Shown: positions 6,945 to 15,282 of the stretch, in pieces
How positions within the stretch are numbered: the stretch's first letter is position 1
Layout: each line of letters begins with the position of its first letter
Origin: Demequina sediminicola
GTDB taxonomy: Bacteria > Actinomycetota > Actinomycetes > Actinomycetales > Demequinaceae
Length of the DNA stretch: 64,000 nt
Direction of reading: 5' to 3'
Assembly (NCBI RefSeq): GCF_000975055.1
Contig: NZ_BBRB01000002.1
Span: 62,001-126,000, forward strand
Notes under the pieces: generated by a model
What the model saw: the letters and a program-made list of their open reading frames with translations, nothing else
Databases searched by the model: none
Told to the model about the DNA's origin: nothing
Made by a program: the position numbers and the translations under genes

Positions 6945-8711
6945 TTACGGGGTAACAGTCACCGTTCCCATTGACGTCCACAGTTGCAGGTCCACCCAGT
7001 CAAACTGCTCGGCGTCACCCGTGTACCCGGGGCTCACATCAACAGCATCGTCTGCGGGGCGTGGCTCAATGAGTTCAGGCATCTGCTCGGCGCTGTCGTA
7101 GGCGATGATGCCGCCGCCGCTCGACACGTTGAGGGTGGTCAATGCCAGGAGCGTGTAACTGCCGGGTTCCACCGCAGCGGGCTCGTTCGTAGTGTCGCAG
7201 CGCCGGACATCACGCCAGAGCGAGGTCGTCTCAGTGCTCGCGCCGGAGGCGAAGACCTGCTGCTCGGGTGTTGGCCAAATCAACGGTTCGATGGCCTCGT
7301 CGCCGCTACCGGCCGATGCTTCTGCCGAGCCTGGGAGCGTGAGGAGTTCAGGGTATGCCTCAGCGACCACGACTCCGTCGCGTGCGAGGTAGAGGCTCGG
7401 CACGGAGGAATCCCAATAGTTGTAGATGTCGTAGTCGGACACGTTCGAGACTGTGGAGTTCACCTCGGGGTTTCCGTCCACGACATACCCGTAGCTCAAT
7501 GCGATGGAACGCGGGTGGTCGACCTCAAGTTCTAGGAGGTCCATGCTTGAACTCGATGCGGGGAATGCGGCAGTGGGTTCAACACCCCAGGTGCATCCGT
7601 AGGTGAGGTATTCGCTGGTGTTGTAGTCATGCATGAGCCACCGGTGTGACCCTGCGACCATGTCCCAGGTGGTGTCGGTGCGCGATGCTTCGAACAGTTG
7701 CCGTGCAATCTCCGGCGTGAGTGCGTTGTCGGGTAGCTCGGTGGGTTGAGGAAGAGGTTCTGGTTCGATCGGCGTCAGGTATTCGCCGAACGGGTCGTCG
7801 ATGGGGTCTCCGTCGATGGCGAGTGTGGCGGGTTCGGTGGAGATGCGGAAGATCTCCGGAAGCTGGCTCGGCTCGGGTAACGGTACGGCGGTGGCGATTC
7901 CAGAGGTGGCAGCGTCGGACGATGCGTTGTCAGGGGCGGCGGCCGTGTCGGCGGAGGGCTCTGTGTCGGCGGAGGGCTCTGGGGATGGAGCGCTTTCGCC
8001 AGCGTCCTCCTCATCGGCAGGGTAGGCAAGGGTCTTGGCGAGGTGGACCTCATACTTTCCTGCGGGGAGTGGCTCGCCGTCCCAGCAGTTGACGGCGTCA
8101 ATCCCGATGGGCTGCTCCAGGGTAGACATGTCGCCCTCCGGGTCGAGTCGTTCTCCAGTGACATCAGGGCGCAGGAGGGGTTCATCGGCAGGCCCGTACA
8201 TGATGGGCGAGTCCTGAATGAGGCGTCCGACGACGATTCCGTCCCACACGATCACGTAGTCGGTAGCGGTGAGCACGTCGACGGGACGCAGCGCGGTGAC
8301 GGTTTCGGTGACCTGGTGGTCGTCGGTGAAGTCGCCGATGCTGTAGTCGACGCCCGATGTGTCTCCGTACGTCCAGCCGCTGTCGTCTGGTGAGAAGTCG
8401 CTTCCGCACATCCACTGCTCGGCGATCATGGCATCGGCCCTGTCGCCGGATTCTTCAGCTCCACCGGACTGGTCCATGAGGGCTTCGGTGGTGGCCTCGG
8501 AGGCCAGCATGCTGTCCGAGTCGCCAGCGGGGGACGCCCCCCACACTCCCAAACCGATGACCACTACAGCTCCAGCACCGACGATGCTGTTGGCGGCGGT
8601 GTGGATACCCCGGTTGCGCTTGACACGCGCTGCCACGCGGGAGGTGTCGACGGATGCGTCGTCAATGGGTGCGCGGTCTGCTGCACCTCGCATGGAATCG
8701 GACAGCCTCAT
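6945..8711 (-). CDS. Membrane-anchored two-lobed extracytoplasmic protein, partner of the adjacent sigma factor
   Basis: 588 residues, no recognised family. A short cytoplasmic segment (1-37), one transmembrane helix near 40-60 (SIVGAGAVVVIGLGVW), an acidic Pro/Ala/Ser-rich linker (about 245-290, with SAPSPEPSADTEPSAD) and two extracellular lobes. Each lobe has two Cys, the second in a motif of the form C-x(n)-G-x-Y: NCWDGEPLPAGKYEVHL in lobe 1 and RCDTTNEPAAVEPGSYTLL in lobe 2. The start overlaps the sigma factor stop (ATGA), so the two genes are coupled. The position is that of an anti-sigma factor, but no zinc-binding anti-sigma motif (HxxxCxxC) is present. The protein at 25529-27049 has the same layout. 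Function unknown; envelope sensor or sigma regulator is an inference. Confidence 0.75.
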   Translation of the reverse strand: MRLSDSMRGAADRAPIDDASVDTSRVAARVKRNRGIHTAANSIVGAGAVVVIGLGVWGASPAGDSDSMLASEATTEALMDQSGGAEESGDRADAMIAEQWMCGSDFSPDDSGWTYGDTSGVDYSIGDFTDDHQVTETVTALRPVDVLTATDYVIVWDGIVVGRLIQDSPIMYGPADEPLLRPDVTGERLDPEGDMSTLEQPIGIDAVNCWDGEPLPAGKYEVHLAKTLAYPADEEDAGESAPSPEPSADTEPSADTAAAPDNASSDAATSGIATAVPLPEPSQLPEIFRISTEPATLAIDGDPIDDPFGEYLTPIEPEPLPQPTELPDNALTPEIARQLFEASRTDTTWDMVAGSHRWLMHDYNTSEYLTYGCTWGVEPTAAFPASSSSMDLLELEVDHPRSIALSYGYVVDGNPEVNSTVSNVSDYDIYNYWDSSVPSLYLARDGVVVAEAYPELLTLPGSAEASAGSGDEAIEPLIWPTPEQQVFASGASTETTSLWRDVRRCDTTNEPAAVEPGSYTLLALTTLNVSSGGGIIAYDSAEQMPELIEPRPADDAVDVSPGYTGDAEQFDWVDLQLWTSMGTVTVTP

Positions 8712-9259
8712 GACAGCTTCCTTTCTGTGACGTCGGCGTGATCGGCCGTGGCGGCGGCGGCGTCGGCGTCGTCTAACGGGCCGAGCGCCAATTGCAGTTG
8801 GTCAAGACCGTCGCTGACATAGCGTTTGACGGTCCCCTCGGCGATGCCTAGGTGGCGGGCAATCTGGCCGATGGTGAGGTCATCGAAGTAGCGGAGCACC
8901 ACACAGGCGCGGGGCCGGGGTGGCAAGGTGGCGAGGGCCTCGTGGATGTCGGAGCCTGCCTCGACTTGCCCGAACCGGTCCGGTGCGACGTCGGCTGGGG
9001 TGAAGAGGTGTTGGACGCGTTGCCAGCGTTGGCGGCGTCGGTAGCCGTCGACAAAGGCCGATGTGATGGCACGGCGCACGTAGCCTTCCGCTTTTGCTGC
9101 GGTGAGCCCTTTGCGTTCGCGGCTGAAGGTTCGGACCAGGGCATCTTGAACAAGGTCTTGCGCTTGGACGGCGTCTCCGCACACGAGGTAGGCGTAGGAG
9201 AGCAGTGCGCGCTCGCGGTCGCGCACGAGCTGTTCCATGGTGTCCCGCCAGTGGGCCAT
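8708..9259 (-). CDS. SigE-family ECF-like RNA polymerase sigma factor
   Basis: 183 residues. Region 2 spans roughly residues 10-85 (ALLSYAYLVCGDAVQAQDLVQ) and region 4 roughly 110-165 (LPPRPRACVVLRYFDDLTI followed by an HTH, IARHLGIAEGTVKRYV). The match is to the actinobacterial SigE-like subgroup. The ATG at 9259 was chosen for the GGAGG five bases upstream; an in-frame start at 9361 would add an unconserved His-rich leader. It is translationally coupled to the membrane protein gene that follows and diverges from hppA. Region 4 and the conserved length support an active sigma factor; regulation by the coupled membrane protein is inferred. Confidence 0.87.
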   Translation of the reverse strand: MAHWRDTMEQLVRDRERALLSYAYLVCGDAVQAQDLVQDALVRTFSRERKGLTAAKAEGYVRRAITSAFVDGYRRRQRWQRVQHLFTPADVAPDRFGQVEAGSDIHEALATLPPRPRACVVLRYFDDLTIGQIARHLGIAEGTVKRYVSDGLDQLQLALGPLDDADAAAATADHADVTERKLS

Positions 9260-9437
9260 CTGGTCCTCCGATTGCTGTGAACGGTGGTGTGCGTGGTGCC
9301 TTTCATAGTGTCGACGTACAACGTGTGGAAAACGTTGGGTTGCCCTCGCCGCGACTCCCATACTCCCCTAGAGTGACGAATAACCAGGAGGGACACACAG
9401 CGCCGTGTGGCCCCGTGAGCATCGTCAAGGAGGACGT

Positions 9438-11732
9438 ATGCGCACTCTTTCCAATACCCAGGTCGATGTGGGTTCGGACAACCTTGTGATCGTGGCGGTC
9501 ATTGCGGCCATTGCGGTTGTCGCGTTGATCTTCTCATTTGTGCTGCGTCAGCAGGTATTGAAAGCGCCCAACGGCACTGAACGCATGCAAGACATTGCGG
9601 GGGCCGTTCAGGAGGGTGCGTCTGCGTATCTGAACCGCCAGCTCCGCACGCTCGTGTTGTTCGCTGCGGTGGTGTTCGCGTTGTTGTTCCTGTTGCCGGG
9701 GGACGCCGATGTGCGCATCGGCCGCTCGGTGTTCTTCTTGCTTGGCGCAGGGTTTTCTGCCGCGATCGGCTACATGGGGATGTGGCTTGCGGTGCGGGCT
9801 AACGTCCGCGTGGCTGCTGCGGCGACTAAGCCCGGTGGGCGTGCGGCGGGGGCACGGATCGCGTTCCGCACTGGTGGGGCGGTCGGCATGTCTGTGGTGG
9901 GGCTGGGGCTTTTGGGTGCGGCATCGGTGGTGCTGATTTTCCGTGGCGAGGCTGCGGCCGTGTTGGAGGGCTTTGGTTTTGGCGCTGCTTTGCTTGCGAT
10001 GTTTATGCGCGTGGGCGGTGGGATCTTCACTAAGGCGGCCGATGTGGGGGCTGACTTGGTGGGCAAGGTCGAGCAGCATATTCCCGAGGATGATCCTCGC
10101 AATGCCGCGACGATTGCTGACAATGTGGGCGACAACGTGGGTGACTGTGCGGGCATGGCCGCCGACTTGTTTGAATCGTATGCCGTGACGTTGGTGGCGG
10201 CACTGATTTTGGGCAAGGCAGCGATGGGTGAGCAGGGCCTGGTGTTCCCGCTGATCGTGACCGCTGTTGGCGCGTTCGTGGCGGCCATTGGGGTGTTCAT
10301 TACCCGGGTGCGCAAGGGTGAATCGGGGTTGGCATCGATCAACCGTGGCTTTTACACTTCGGCGGCGATTGGCGCCGTGCTTTCTGCCGTCGCGGCATAC
10401 CTGTACCTTCCGTCGAGCTTCGTGGAGTTCACCGGCTCCAGGATTGAATACGAGGCTGGTGACCCGCGACTCATCGCCACCGTCGCAGTCTTTGTGGGCA
10501 TCGGCCTTGCGGGGCTGATTCTCTGGCTCACGGGCTACTTCACTGACACGGGCCAACGCCCGACACAGCGAGTGGCCGCCACCTCTAAGACCGGAGCCGC
10601 AACGGTGGTGCTGTCCGGCATCGGCCTGGGTCTGCAATCTGCGGTGTACACGGCGACTGTCATCGCTGGAGCGATCGTCATCCTCTACTTTGTTGCCGGC
10701 GGAACCGTTGCACTGGCACTGTTCCTCGTGGCGCTCGCCGGCTGTGGGCTCCTCACCACGGTGGGCGTGATTGTCGCGATGGATACGTTTGGGCCCGTCA
10801 GCGACAACGCGCAGGGAATTGCGGAGATGAGCGGCGAGGTCGACGAGGAAGCCGCGCAGATCCTGACCGACCTCGACGCGGTGGGAAACACCACCAAGGC
10901 AGTCACCAAGGGCATCGCCATCGCGACGGCGGTGCTCGCCGCGACCGCACTGTTTGGCTCGTACTCCGATGCCGTGTGGCAAGCGCTCGTCGAGACCGGC
11001 GCCGCGATCGACAGCATCTCGTACGACATCATCCACCCGCTGACGCTGGTGGGAGTGATCATCGGCGGTGCCACGGTGTTCCTGTTCTCGGGCCTCGCGA
11101 TCGATGCCGTGACGCGTGCTGCGAGCGCCATCGTCTACGAGGTGCGGCGCCAGTTCCGCGACAACCCAGGAATCATGACTGGCGAGGTCCGCCCCCAATA
11201 CGGGCGCGTAGTCGACATTTGCACCCGGGACTCGCTGCGCGAACTCGTCACCCCTGGACTGCTTGCGGCAATGGCGCCCATCTTTGTGGGCTTCTCCCTT
11301 GGGGTTGGCGCACTCGCCGGATTCTTGGGCGGCGCGATCGGCACTGGCGTGCTGATGGCAGTGTTCCTCTCCAACTCGGGAGGCGCATGGGACAACGCCA
11401 AGAAGATCGTCGAGGACGGCCACCACGGCGGCAAGAACTCTCCCGCTCACGAGGCAACAGTCATCGGTGACACGGTGGGAGACCCGTTCAAGGACACCGC
11501 GGGGCCCGCCATCAACCCGTTGATCAAAGTCATGAACCTCGTCGCGCTACTGATCGCGCCCGCCGTGGTTGTCCTCAGTTATGGGGACGATGCCGTTCCG
11601 TGGTTGCGCTGGACCATCGCCGGGGTAGCGGCACTGATCGCGATCCTTGCAGTCGTACGCGCGTCGCGAAGCTCGCATGACCGGCCCGTGGATGATGACG
11701 TTGACGCGGTGAACGCGCACGTTGACCACTAG
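9438..11732 (+). CDS. hppA: Membrane-bound proton-translocating pyrophosphatase, K+-independent type
   Basis: 764 residues with about 15-16 hydrophobic helices. The substrate-binding loop DVGADLVGKVEQHIPEDDPRN and the downstream NVGDNVGDCAGM motif are intact. GNTTKAVTKG carries Lys where K+-dependent enzymes have Ala, the known marker of the K+-independent H+-pumping class. The enzyme couples PPi hydrolysis to proton export across the cytoplasmic membrane, recycling biosynthetic pyrophosphate. GGAGG lies four bases upstream of the ATG at 9438; the 11-codon extension to 9405 is unlikely. Single-gene transcript, divergent from the sigma factor. Confidence 0.96.
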   Translation: MRTLSNTQVDVGSDNLVIVAVIAAIAVVALIFSFVLRQQVLKAPNGTERMQDIAGAVQEGASAYLNRQLRTLVLFAAVVFALLFLLPGDADVRIGRSVFFLLGAGFSAAIGYMGMWLAVRANVRVAAAATKPGGRAAGARIAFRTGGAVGMSVVGLGLLGAASVVLIFRGEAAAVLEGFGFGAALLAMFMRVGGGIFTKAADVGADLVGKVEQHIPEDDPRNAATIADNVGDNVGDCAGMAADLFESYAVTLVAALILGKAAMGEQGLVFPLIVTAVGAFVAAIGVFITRVRKGESGLASINRGFYTSAAIGAVLSAVAAYLYLPSSFVEFTGSRIEYEAGDPRLIATVAVFVGIGLAGLILWLTGYFTDTGQRPTQRVAATSKTGAATVVLSGIGLGLQSAVYTATVIAGAIVILYFVAGGTVALALFLVALAGCGLLTTVGVIVAMDTFGPVSDNAQGIAEMSGEVDEEAAQILTDLDAVGNTTKAVTKGIAIATAVLAATALFGSYSDAVWQALVETGAAIDSISYDIIHPLTLVGVIIGGATVFLFSGLAIDAVTRAASAIVYEVRRQFRDNPGIMTGEVRPQYGRVVDICTRDSLRELVTPGLLAAMAPIFVGFSLGVGALAGFLGGAIGTGVLMAVFLSNSGGAWDNAKKIVEDGHHGGKNSPAHEATVIGDTVGDPFKDTAGPAINPLIKVMNLVALLIAPAVVVLSYGDDAVPWLRWTIAGVAALIAILAVVRASRSSHDRPVDDDVDAVNAHVDH

Positions 11733-11777
11733 CGGAGTGCACTAGGGATTGACCGTCACCTAGGGCATCATGGGCGC

Positions 11778-12242
11778 ATGACGACGTACTCGTACCCTGG
11801 TTCTTTTTTCCCTGGTCCGCCGCAGGTGTCTATCGCTGCAGCGGAAGGCTGGGAGGCCAAAGCGGGGCTCGGTCCCGCCATGACGTTTACGCATGAGTCC
11901 GGCGCCAAGCTCGAGGTCCTCGTGACACGTGTGCGACCGGAAGAGACTCTCGAGGACGCAGCCGCTCAGATCACGACGACGTTCACCAAACTCCCCGGGT
12001 TCTCGGAGACCGTGCGCTCCGACGAGGACATCGCCGGGCACCCTGGATTCACGTTGGAGGCGAAGGTCAAGCACCCCGTCACTCGCAAGGGCTACTGCCA
12101 GTTTGTGCGCTACCTCTGGGTGGAGCAGTCGGGTGGAACCCGCGACCTCGTGCAACTGATGGGCACCTGCCCTGCCGCGATGGAAGACGACCGCGCCCCA
12201 GAGATTCGCGCCATGCAGGAATCCGTGGAGATCGCCGTATGA
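11778..12242 (+). CDS. Conserved hypothetical protein, possibly LpqN/DcrB-like fold
   Basis: 154 residues, no signal peptide or membrane helix. It opens with TYSYPGSFFPGPP, then alternating strand-like segments (AKLEVLVTRVRPEET, GHPGFTLEAKVKHP, QFVRYLWVEQSGGTRDLVQL). The general pattern (a product predicting a 'drug' or load value, GHPA-type turn, long paired strands) resembles LpqN/PsbP-like folds, but the family is not certain. The stop overlaps the aroD start by ATGA, so it is co-translated with aroD. No catalytic residues can be named. Alternative: a small cytosolic binding protein of unknown role. Confidence 0.6.
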   Translation: MTTYSYPGSFFPGPPQVSIAAAEGWEAKAGLGPAMTFTHESGAKLEVLVTRVRPEETLEDAAAQITTTFTKLPGFSETVRSDEDIAGHPGFTLEAKVKHPVTRKGYCQFVRYLWVEQSGGTRDLVQLMGTCPAAMEDDRAPEIRAMQESVEIAV

Positions 12243-13003
12243 GCGGAGATCGACGTGTGAGTAGCCTCTTTGCGGCTGAGTCGCCAGCGGTCATCGTGCC
12301 CGTCATGGGGGAGTCGCTGGCGGAGGCACGCTCGCAGTTCACCGCTGCCCTGCAGGCATCCCCCGATGTGATCGAGTGGCGGATCGACCCTCTGATTGCA
12401 GCAGGCGTGGCCGTCGAGGACGTGATGGCAGGCGTCACTCAGACGCATGACGAAACTTCCGCCAACGCTGAGTCTGTTCCCCTGCTCGTCACCCTCCGCA
12501 CCGCAGGTGAGGGCGGCCTGGCAGACGTGACCGACCCTGAGTACTGCAGCATCGTTCAGGCTGTCCTGGCGTCGGGAGCCGGTGAACTGGTGGACATCGA
12601 GATGGCCCGCTCAACAGCGGACTCCCTCGTCGCGGACGCTCATGGCGCTGGCCGCACTGTCGTCGGGTCGCGCCACCACTTCGACGGAACGCCCACACGC
12701 GAACAGATTGTTGCCACATTGCGCGACGTGGCCGAGCGCGGCGCGGACATACCGAAGATCGCGGTGATGCCGCACACTGCCACCGATGTGGTCACGTTGC
12801 TGGCGGCAACGGAAGAAGCCTCCGGGGCCATCGAGCAGCCGATCATCACGATGTCGATGGGGTCCCTTGGGGTGGTGTCGCGCGTCGCTGGCGGCGTGTT
12901 CGGTTCGGCAGCGACCTTCGCGATGGTGGGCCAGCCCTCCGCGCCTGGGCAGGTGGAGATCGCGCGGCTACGCGACACCATGGCAGTGATCCGCGGCGCC
13001 TAA
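12239..13003 (+). CDS. aroD: Type I 3-dehydroquinate dehydratase
   Basis: 254 residues from the ATG overlapping the upstream stop; a GTG at 12257 with GGAG eight bases upstream is an equally good start. All class I signature residues are seen: E46 and R48 (IEWRID), the catalytic His in GSRHHFDGTP (146-147), the Schiff-base lysine K173 in IPKIAVMP, and R215 in GVVSRVAGGVFGSA. The enzyme removes water from 3-dehydroquinate in the shikimate pathway. Most actinobacteria use the unrelated type II enzyme (AroQ) for biosynthesis, so this copy could serve quinate/shikimate catabolism or replace it; no other aro gene is nearby. Confidence 0.93.
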   Translation: MSGDRRVSSLFAAESPAVIVPVMGESLAEARSQFTAALQASPDVIEWRIDPLIAAGVAVEDVMAGVTQTHDETSANAESVPLLVTLRTAGEGGLADVTDPEYCSIVQAVLASGAGELVDIEMARSTADSLVADAHGAGRTVVGSRHHFDGTPTREQIVATLRDVAERGADIPKIAVMPHTATDVVTLLAATEEASGAIEQPIITMSMGSLGVVSRVAGGVFGSAATFAMVGQPSAPGQVEIARLRDTMAVIRGA

Positions 13004-13009
13004 GCCGGC

Positions 13010-13247
13010 GTGAGCGGGCCTTGGTGGCCCAGGCGTTGTCGGTCATGAGGCGTTCGATGCGGGCGAGTGCTGCGGTCGGCCAGTCCGGCCTGACCCTCGG
13101 TCTCGAAGCGCGTGATCCAGGTGTGGACGCACTTGCGGGATACACCCATCACCTTCGCGATGTGAGCTGGGGCTATCCCCGACGGTGACGATCAACGATC
13201 ACTCGCCTGCCGTGCACGGTCAGACTGGCGTTAGCGTGGGACAGGAA
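13010..13247 (-). pseudogene. IS481-type transposase remnant, frameshifted and internally deleted
   Basis: Read on the minus strand from 13247: SHANASLTVHGRRVIVDRHRRG then a stop; a shifted frame continues the helix-turn-helix (PAHIAKVMGVSRKCVHTW) and LADRSTRPHRTP; a third frame then gives ARIERLMTDNAWA, a segment of the DDE core of IS481 transposases. At least one frameshift and a deletion of nearly all of the catalytic domain have occurred. A possible terminal inverted repeat starts with TGTGAAGACGTC near 13259. The remnant abuts the aroD stop and occupies most of the 342-base gap between 13004 and 13345. Confidence 0.75.
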
Positions 13248-13345
13248 AACCTCCGGGTTGTGAAGACGTCAGACATCGCCACTAAGCTCGGAGGGTCTCC
13301 TGTTCGCAACTCGAGCACTGCCACCCATGTCCTGGCCATGTACAC

Positions 13346-13783
13346 CTAGGACGTCGCGGCGAACTGCCCGATGACCGTCCGGCCTTCCTTGTCGTACACA
13401 GGCACCATGTTGCTCGCGCCGCGACCGGAGGCGAGGCGCTCCTCTTGCCACGTCGCCGCGTCCTCGGCGTTGTCGATGTCCGCGCCTGATGCCTTGTTGA
13501 GCTCCGCGGCGCGTACGTATCCCAACTTCCCGTTGGTGGCGACCACGAGGATCAGATCGGGCTCCTGCTCGGGGCTCGCCGCGTCGGCGGCTGACCCGTA
13601 TGTCTCGTGAGATGCGTTCATCGGAAAGGCGGAGTCGTCCTTGACCCTGGCATCGCCCGCCTCCGGAGACGGCACACCCGTGGGTTCGCCCAGAGATGGT
13701 GAGGTCGCCGCGCCCACGACAAAGGCGGCACCTGCGGCAATTCCCACCCCCGCCGCCAATGCGGCATAACGTCGGTTCTTCAT
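13346..13783 (-). CDS. Small exported protein of unknown function
   Basis: 145 residues from the ATG at 13783 (GGGAGG nine bases upstream; the in-frame extension to 13870 overlaps the neighbouring gene). A basic start (MKNRRYAAL) and hydrophobic helix (about 6-28) form a signal peptide or anchor, then a short acidic/Pro-rich linker and a small domain containing DLILVVATNGKLGYVRAAEL near residues 85-105. That segment is reminiscent of short SH3-like or pilot domains in other actinobacterial exported proteins, but no family is claimed. It follows the secreted protein gene at 13815-14291 on the same strand and is probably co-transcribed. Confidence 0.65.
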   Translation of the reverse strand: MKNRRYAALAAGVGIAAGAAFVVGAATSPSLGEPTGVPSPEAGDARVKDDSAFPMNASHETYGSAADAASPEQEPDLILVVATNGKLGYVRAAELNKASGADIDNAEDAATWQEERLASGRGASNMVPVYDKEGRTVIGQFAATS

Positions 13784-13814
13784 TGAGGATCGCCTCCCAG
13801 CGACTCGTCGCGCA

Positions 13815-14291
13815 CTAGGTTGTCTCTGGTTCGGTACGGAGTGTGTTGTAGGTGATGAGGCTTGAGCCATTCGGCACCTTCACCTGCCCCTTCCCGAAGA
13901 ACTTCTGCCCACTTCCCGAGGCTCCCGATACACCGAACTGGAACCACTGGCCGGCTGAGTAAGATCCGACGCTGTACCACCAGCCGGACTGCTTGACCAA
14001 GGCTCCCGAGTAGTACGCATACGCGCGTGCATTGGCGCCCAGATCGTCATTCGCCCCGATGGCAAAGTCGCGTGGGGCGACACGCACGGTTGTGTAGTAC
14101 GTGTTCTCAGCTGGCGCAGTCGACATGTAGTTCTGGTTCTTGAACTTCTGCCCCTCGTGCACAGCGGTCAGACCGACTGGCCCCCAGTTCGATCCTGCAA
14201 AGGCCCCGGTTGCGTATGACAGCGCCAGAACCAGAGCCAGAGCTACCGCAAACATCGCTGTTCGAGTGAGCCGCTTGGCAGGAGTACTCAT
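13815..14291 (-). CDS. Secreted protein of unknown function
   Basis: 158 residues from the ATG at 14291 (GGGGG seven bases upstream). A typical signal peptide (basic RLTRTAMF, hydrophobic core, ALSYATGAFAGS cleavage region around 28-32) precedes an aromatic- and Gly/Ser-rich mature domain (about 33-158, with YSVGSYSAGQWFQFGVSG). No Cys are present in the mature part. No family is recognised. It is followed 31 bases later by another exported small protein. The pair lies between an insertion-sequence remnant and a pseudogene, which suggests a recently rearranged region; acquisition by transfer is only an inference. Confidence 0.68.
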   Translation of the reverse strand: MSTPAKRLTRTAMFAVALALVLALSYATGAFAGSNWGPVGLTAVHEGQKFKNQNYMSTAPAENTYYTTVRVAPRDFAIGANDDLGANARAYAYYSGALVKQSGWWYSVGSYSAGQWFQFGVSGASGSGQKFFGKGQVKVPNGSSLITYNTLRTEPETT

Positions 14292-14530
14292 GAAATCCCC
14301 CTTCAATACATTGCGATACCGCATGCACCGTTGCCGCGATACGCAAGACCGACGCTAGCAGTTGCTGGCACAGGCGGCAATAGGGAAACCCTCGATCGTC
14401 ATGCTCGGCATTGGACAGCCCCAGCAAGGGTGTCCCACGGTCTGATTTGGCGCCGTCGAGCTCGGCTTCAGCGGGCTCGCCTTCCGCCCCGTCCTGCTAT
14501 GCCTTCACGGGCCCGGACGGCGTAAGTAGG

Positions 14531-15282
14531 ATGCCGGCCGTGGCCAGGGATGCGGTTGATGCGAAGGTCTTCAAGTAGGTTGCCGATGCGCTCGACCTAG
14601 ACGGGAACATCGCGGCTTAGCGGGAGCAACGCCTCGCGCTCGCCAAGTTCCTACCGTGGATGCGGGAAGTGCAGAAGTTGGCGTCCATGACAAAGGAAAT
14701 GGACGAACGTCTCGAATGCGCGGCCCGTGCAAACCAGGCGTTCTCTCCGAGGGGCTGGGGAGTCGCCAACATCCCAATGCCCGCGCTGCACGAGGCGCTG
14801 ACAGTAGCGGAGGACGACATCGACGCGGAGGATACGGTTCTCGCGGACGTATGGACCGAGTCTCACGTCAACCGCGGCATTGGCAAGTTGAAGACTGTCT
14901 ACGCGCGCATGGAGCCGGATGGCGTCTCCGACGTTCGTCGCGGTCGTTGGATGCTCATGCAGGAGGCGAAGAGGCTTCACTTTGAAGGCAGGTACGGCGC
15001 CTGTTCTTCACCGTGCGAGAACGTCGCAAGATGGACATGCACGATCCCACGCGCTTGTCGGGACTCGCGTGTGCGCTGACGACGCTGCACGAGCTCTATG
15101 CGAAAGGTGTTGGCCTGACAATTGCAAGAGGGATGATGAGCCGGTACGGCATCGTGCACGGACGGGTGCTCGGCTATGGCGACAAAGCCACGAGCGCCAC
15201 GTGCCTCACGCTGGCCGATGTGGGCGACCCGCCGAGGCGCGAAACGTTACGGTCACACGAGAGTGCCATCATCACTTCATGA
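14531..15282 (+). pseudogene. Decayed gene for a conserved actinobacterial hypothetical protein
   Basis: Starting at ATG 14531 one frame reads through two in-frame TAG codons (at about 14576 and 14618) into a well-formed protein segment (SPRGWGVANIPMPALHEAL, RRGRWMLMQEAKRLHFEGRY, ending near 14995). A different frame then continues with KMDMHDPTRLSGLACAL and MSRYGIVHGRVLGY to a stop at 15282. Together they look like the N- and C-terminal parts of a single protein, with about 30-60 residues deleted at the junction plus a frameshift. Two nonsense mutations, a deletion and a frameshift argue for a dead gene. Its terminal stop overlaps the ATG of the MFS gene. Confidence 0.68.

Noticed and set aside
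6945-8711. Zinc-binding anti-sigma factor
   Set aside because: The membrane partner protein lacks the HxxxCxxC motif and its Cys residues are predicted extracellular, so it is not listed as a ZAS protein.
9534-11450. Long open frame on the minus strand (638 codons)
   Set aside because: Entirely antisense to hppA; composition (many His/Arg/Gln) is typical of a shadow of a high-GC gene, and it has no recognisable domain or start site.
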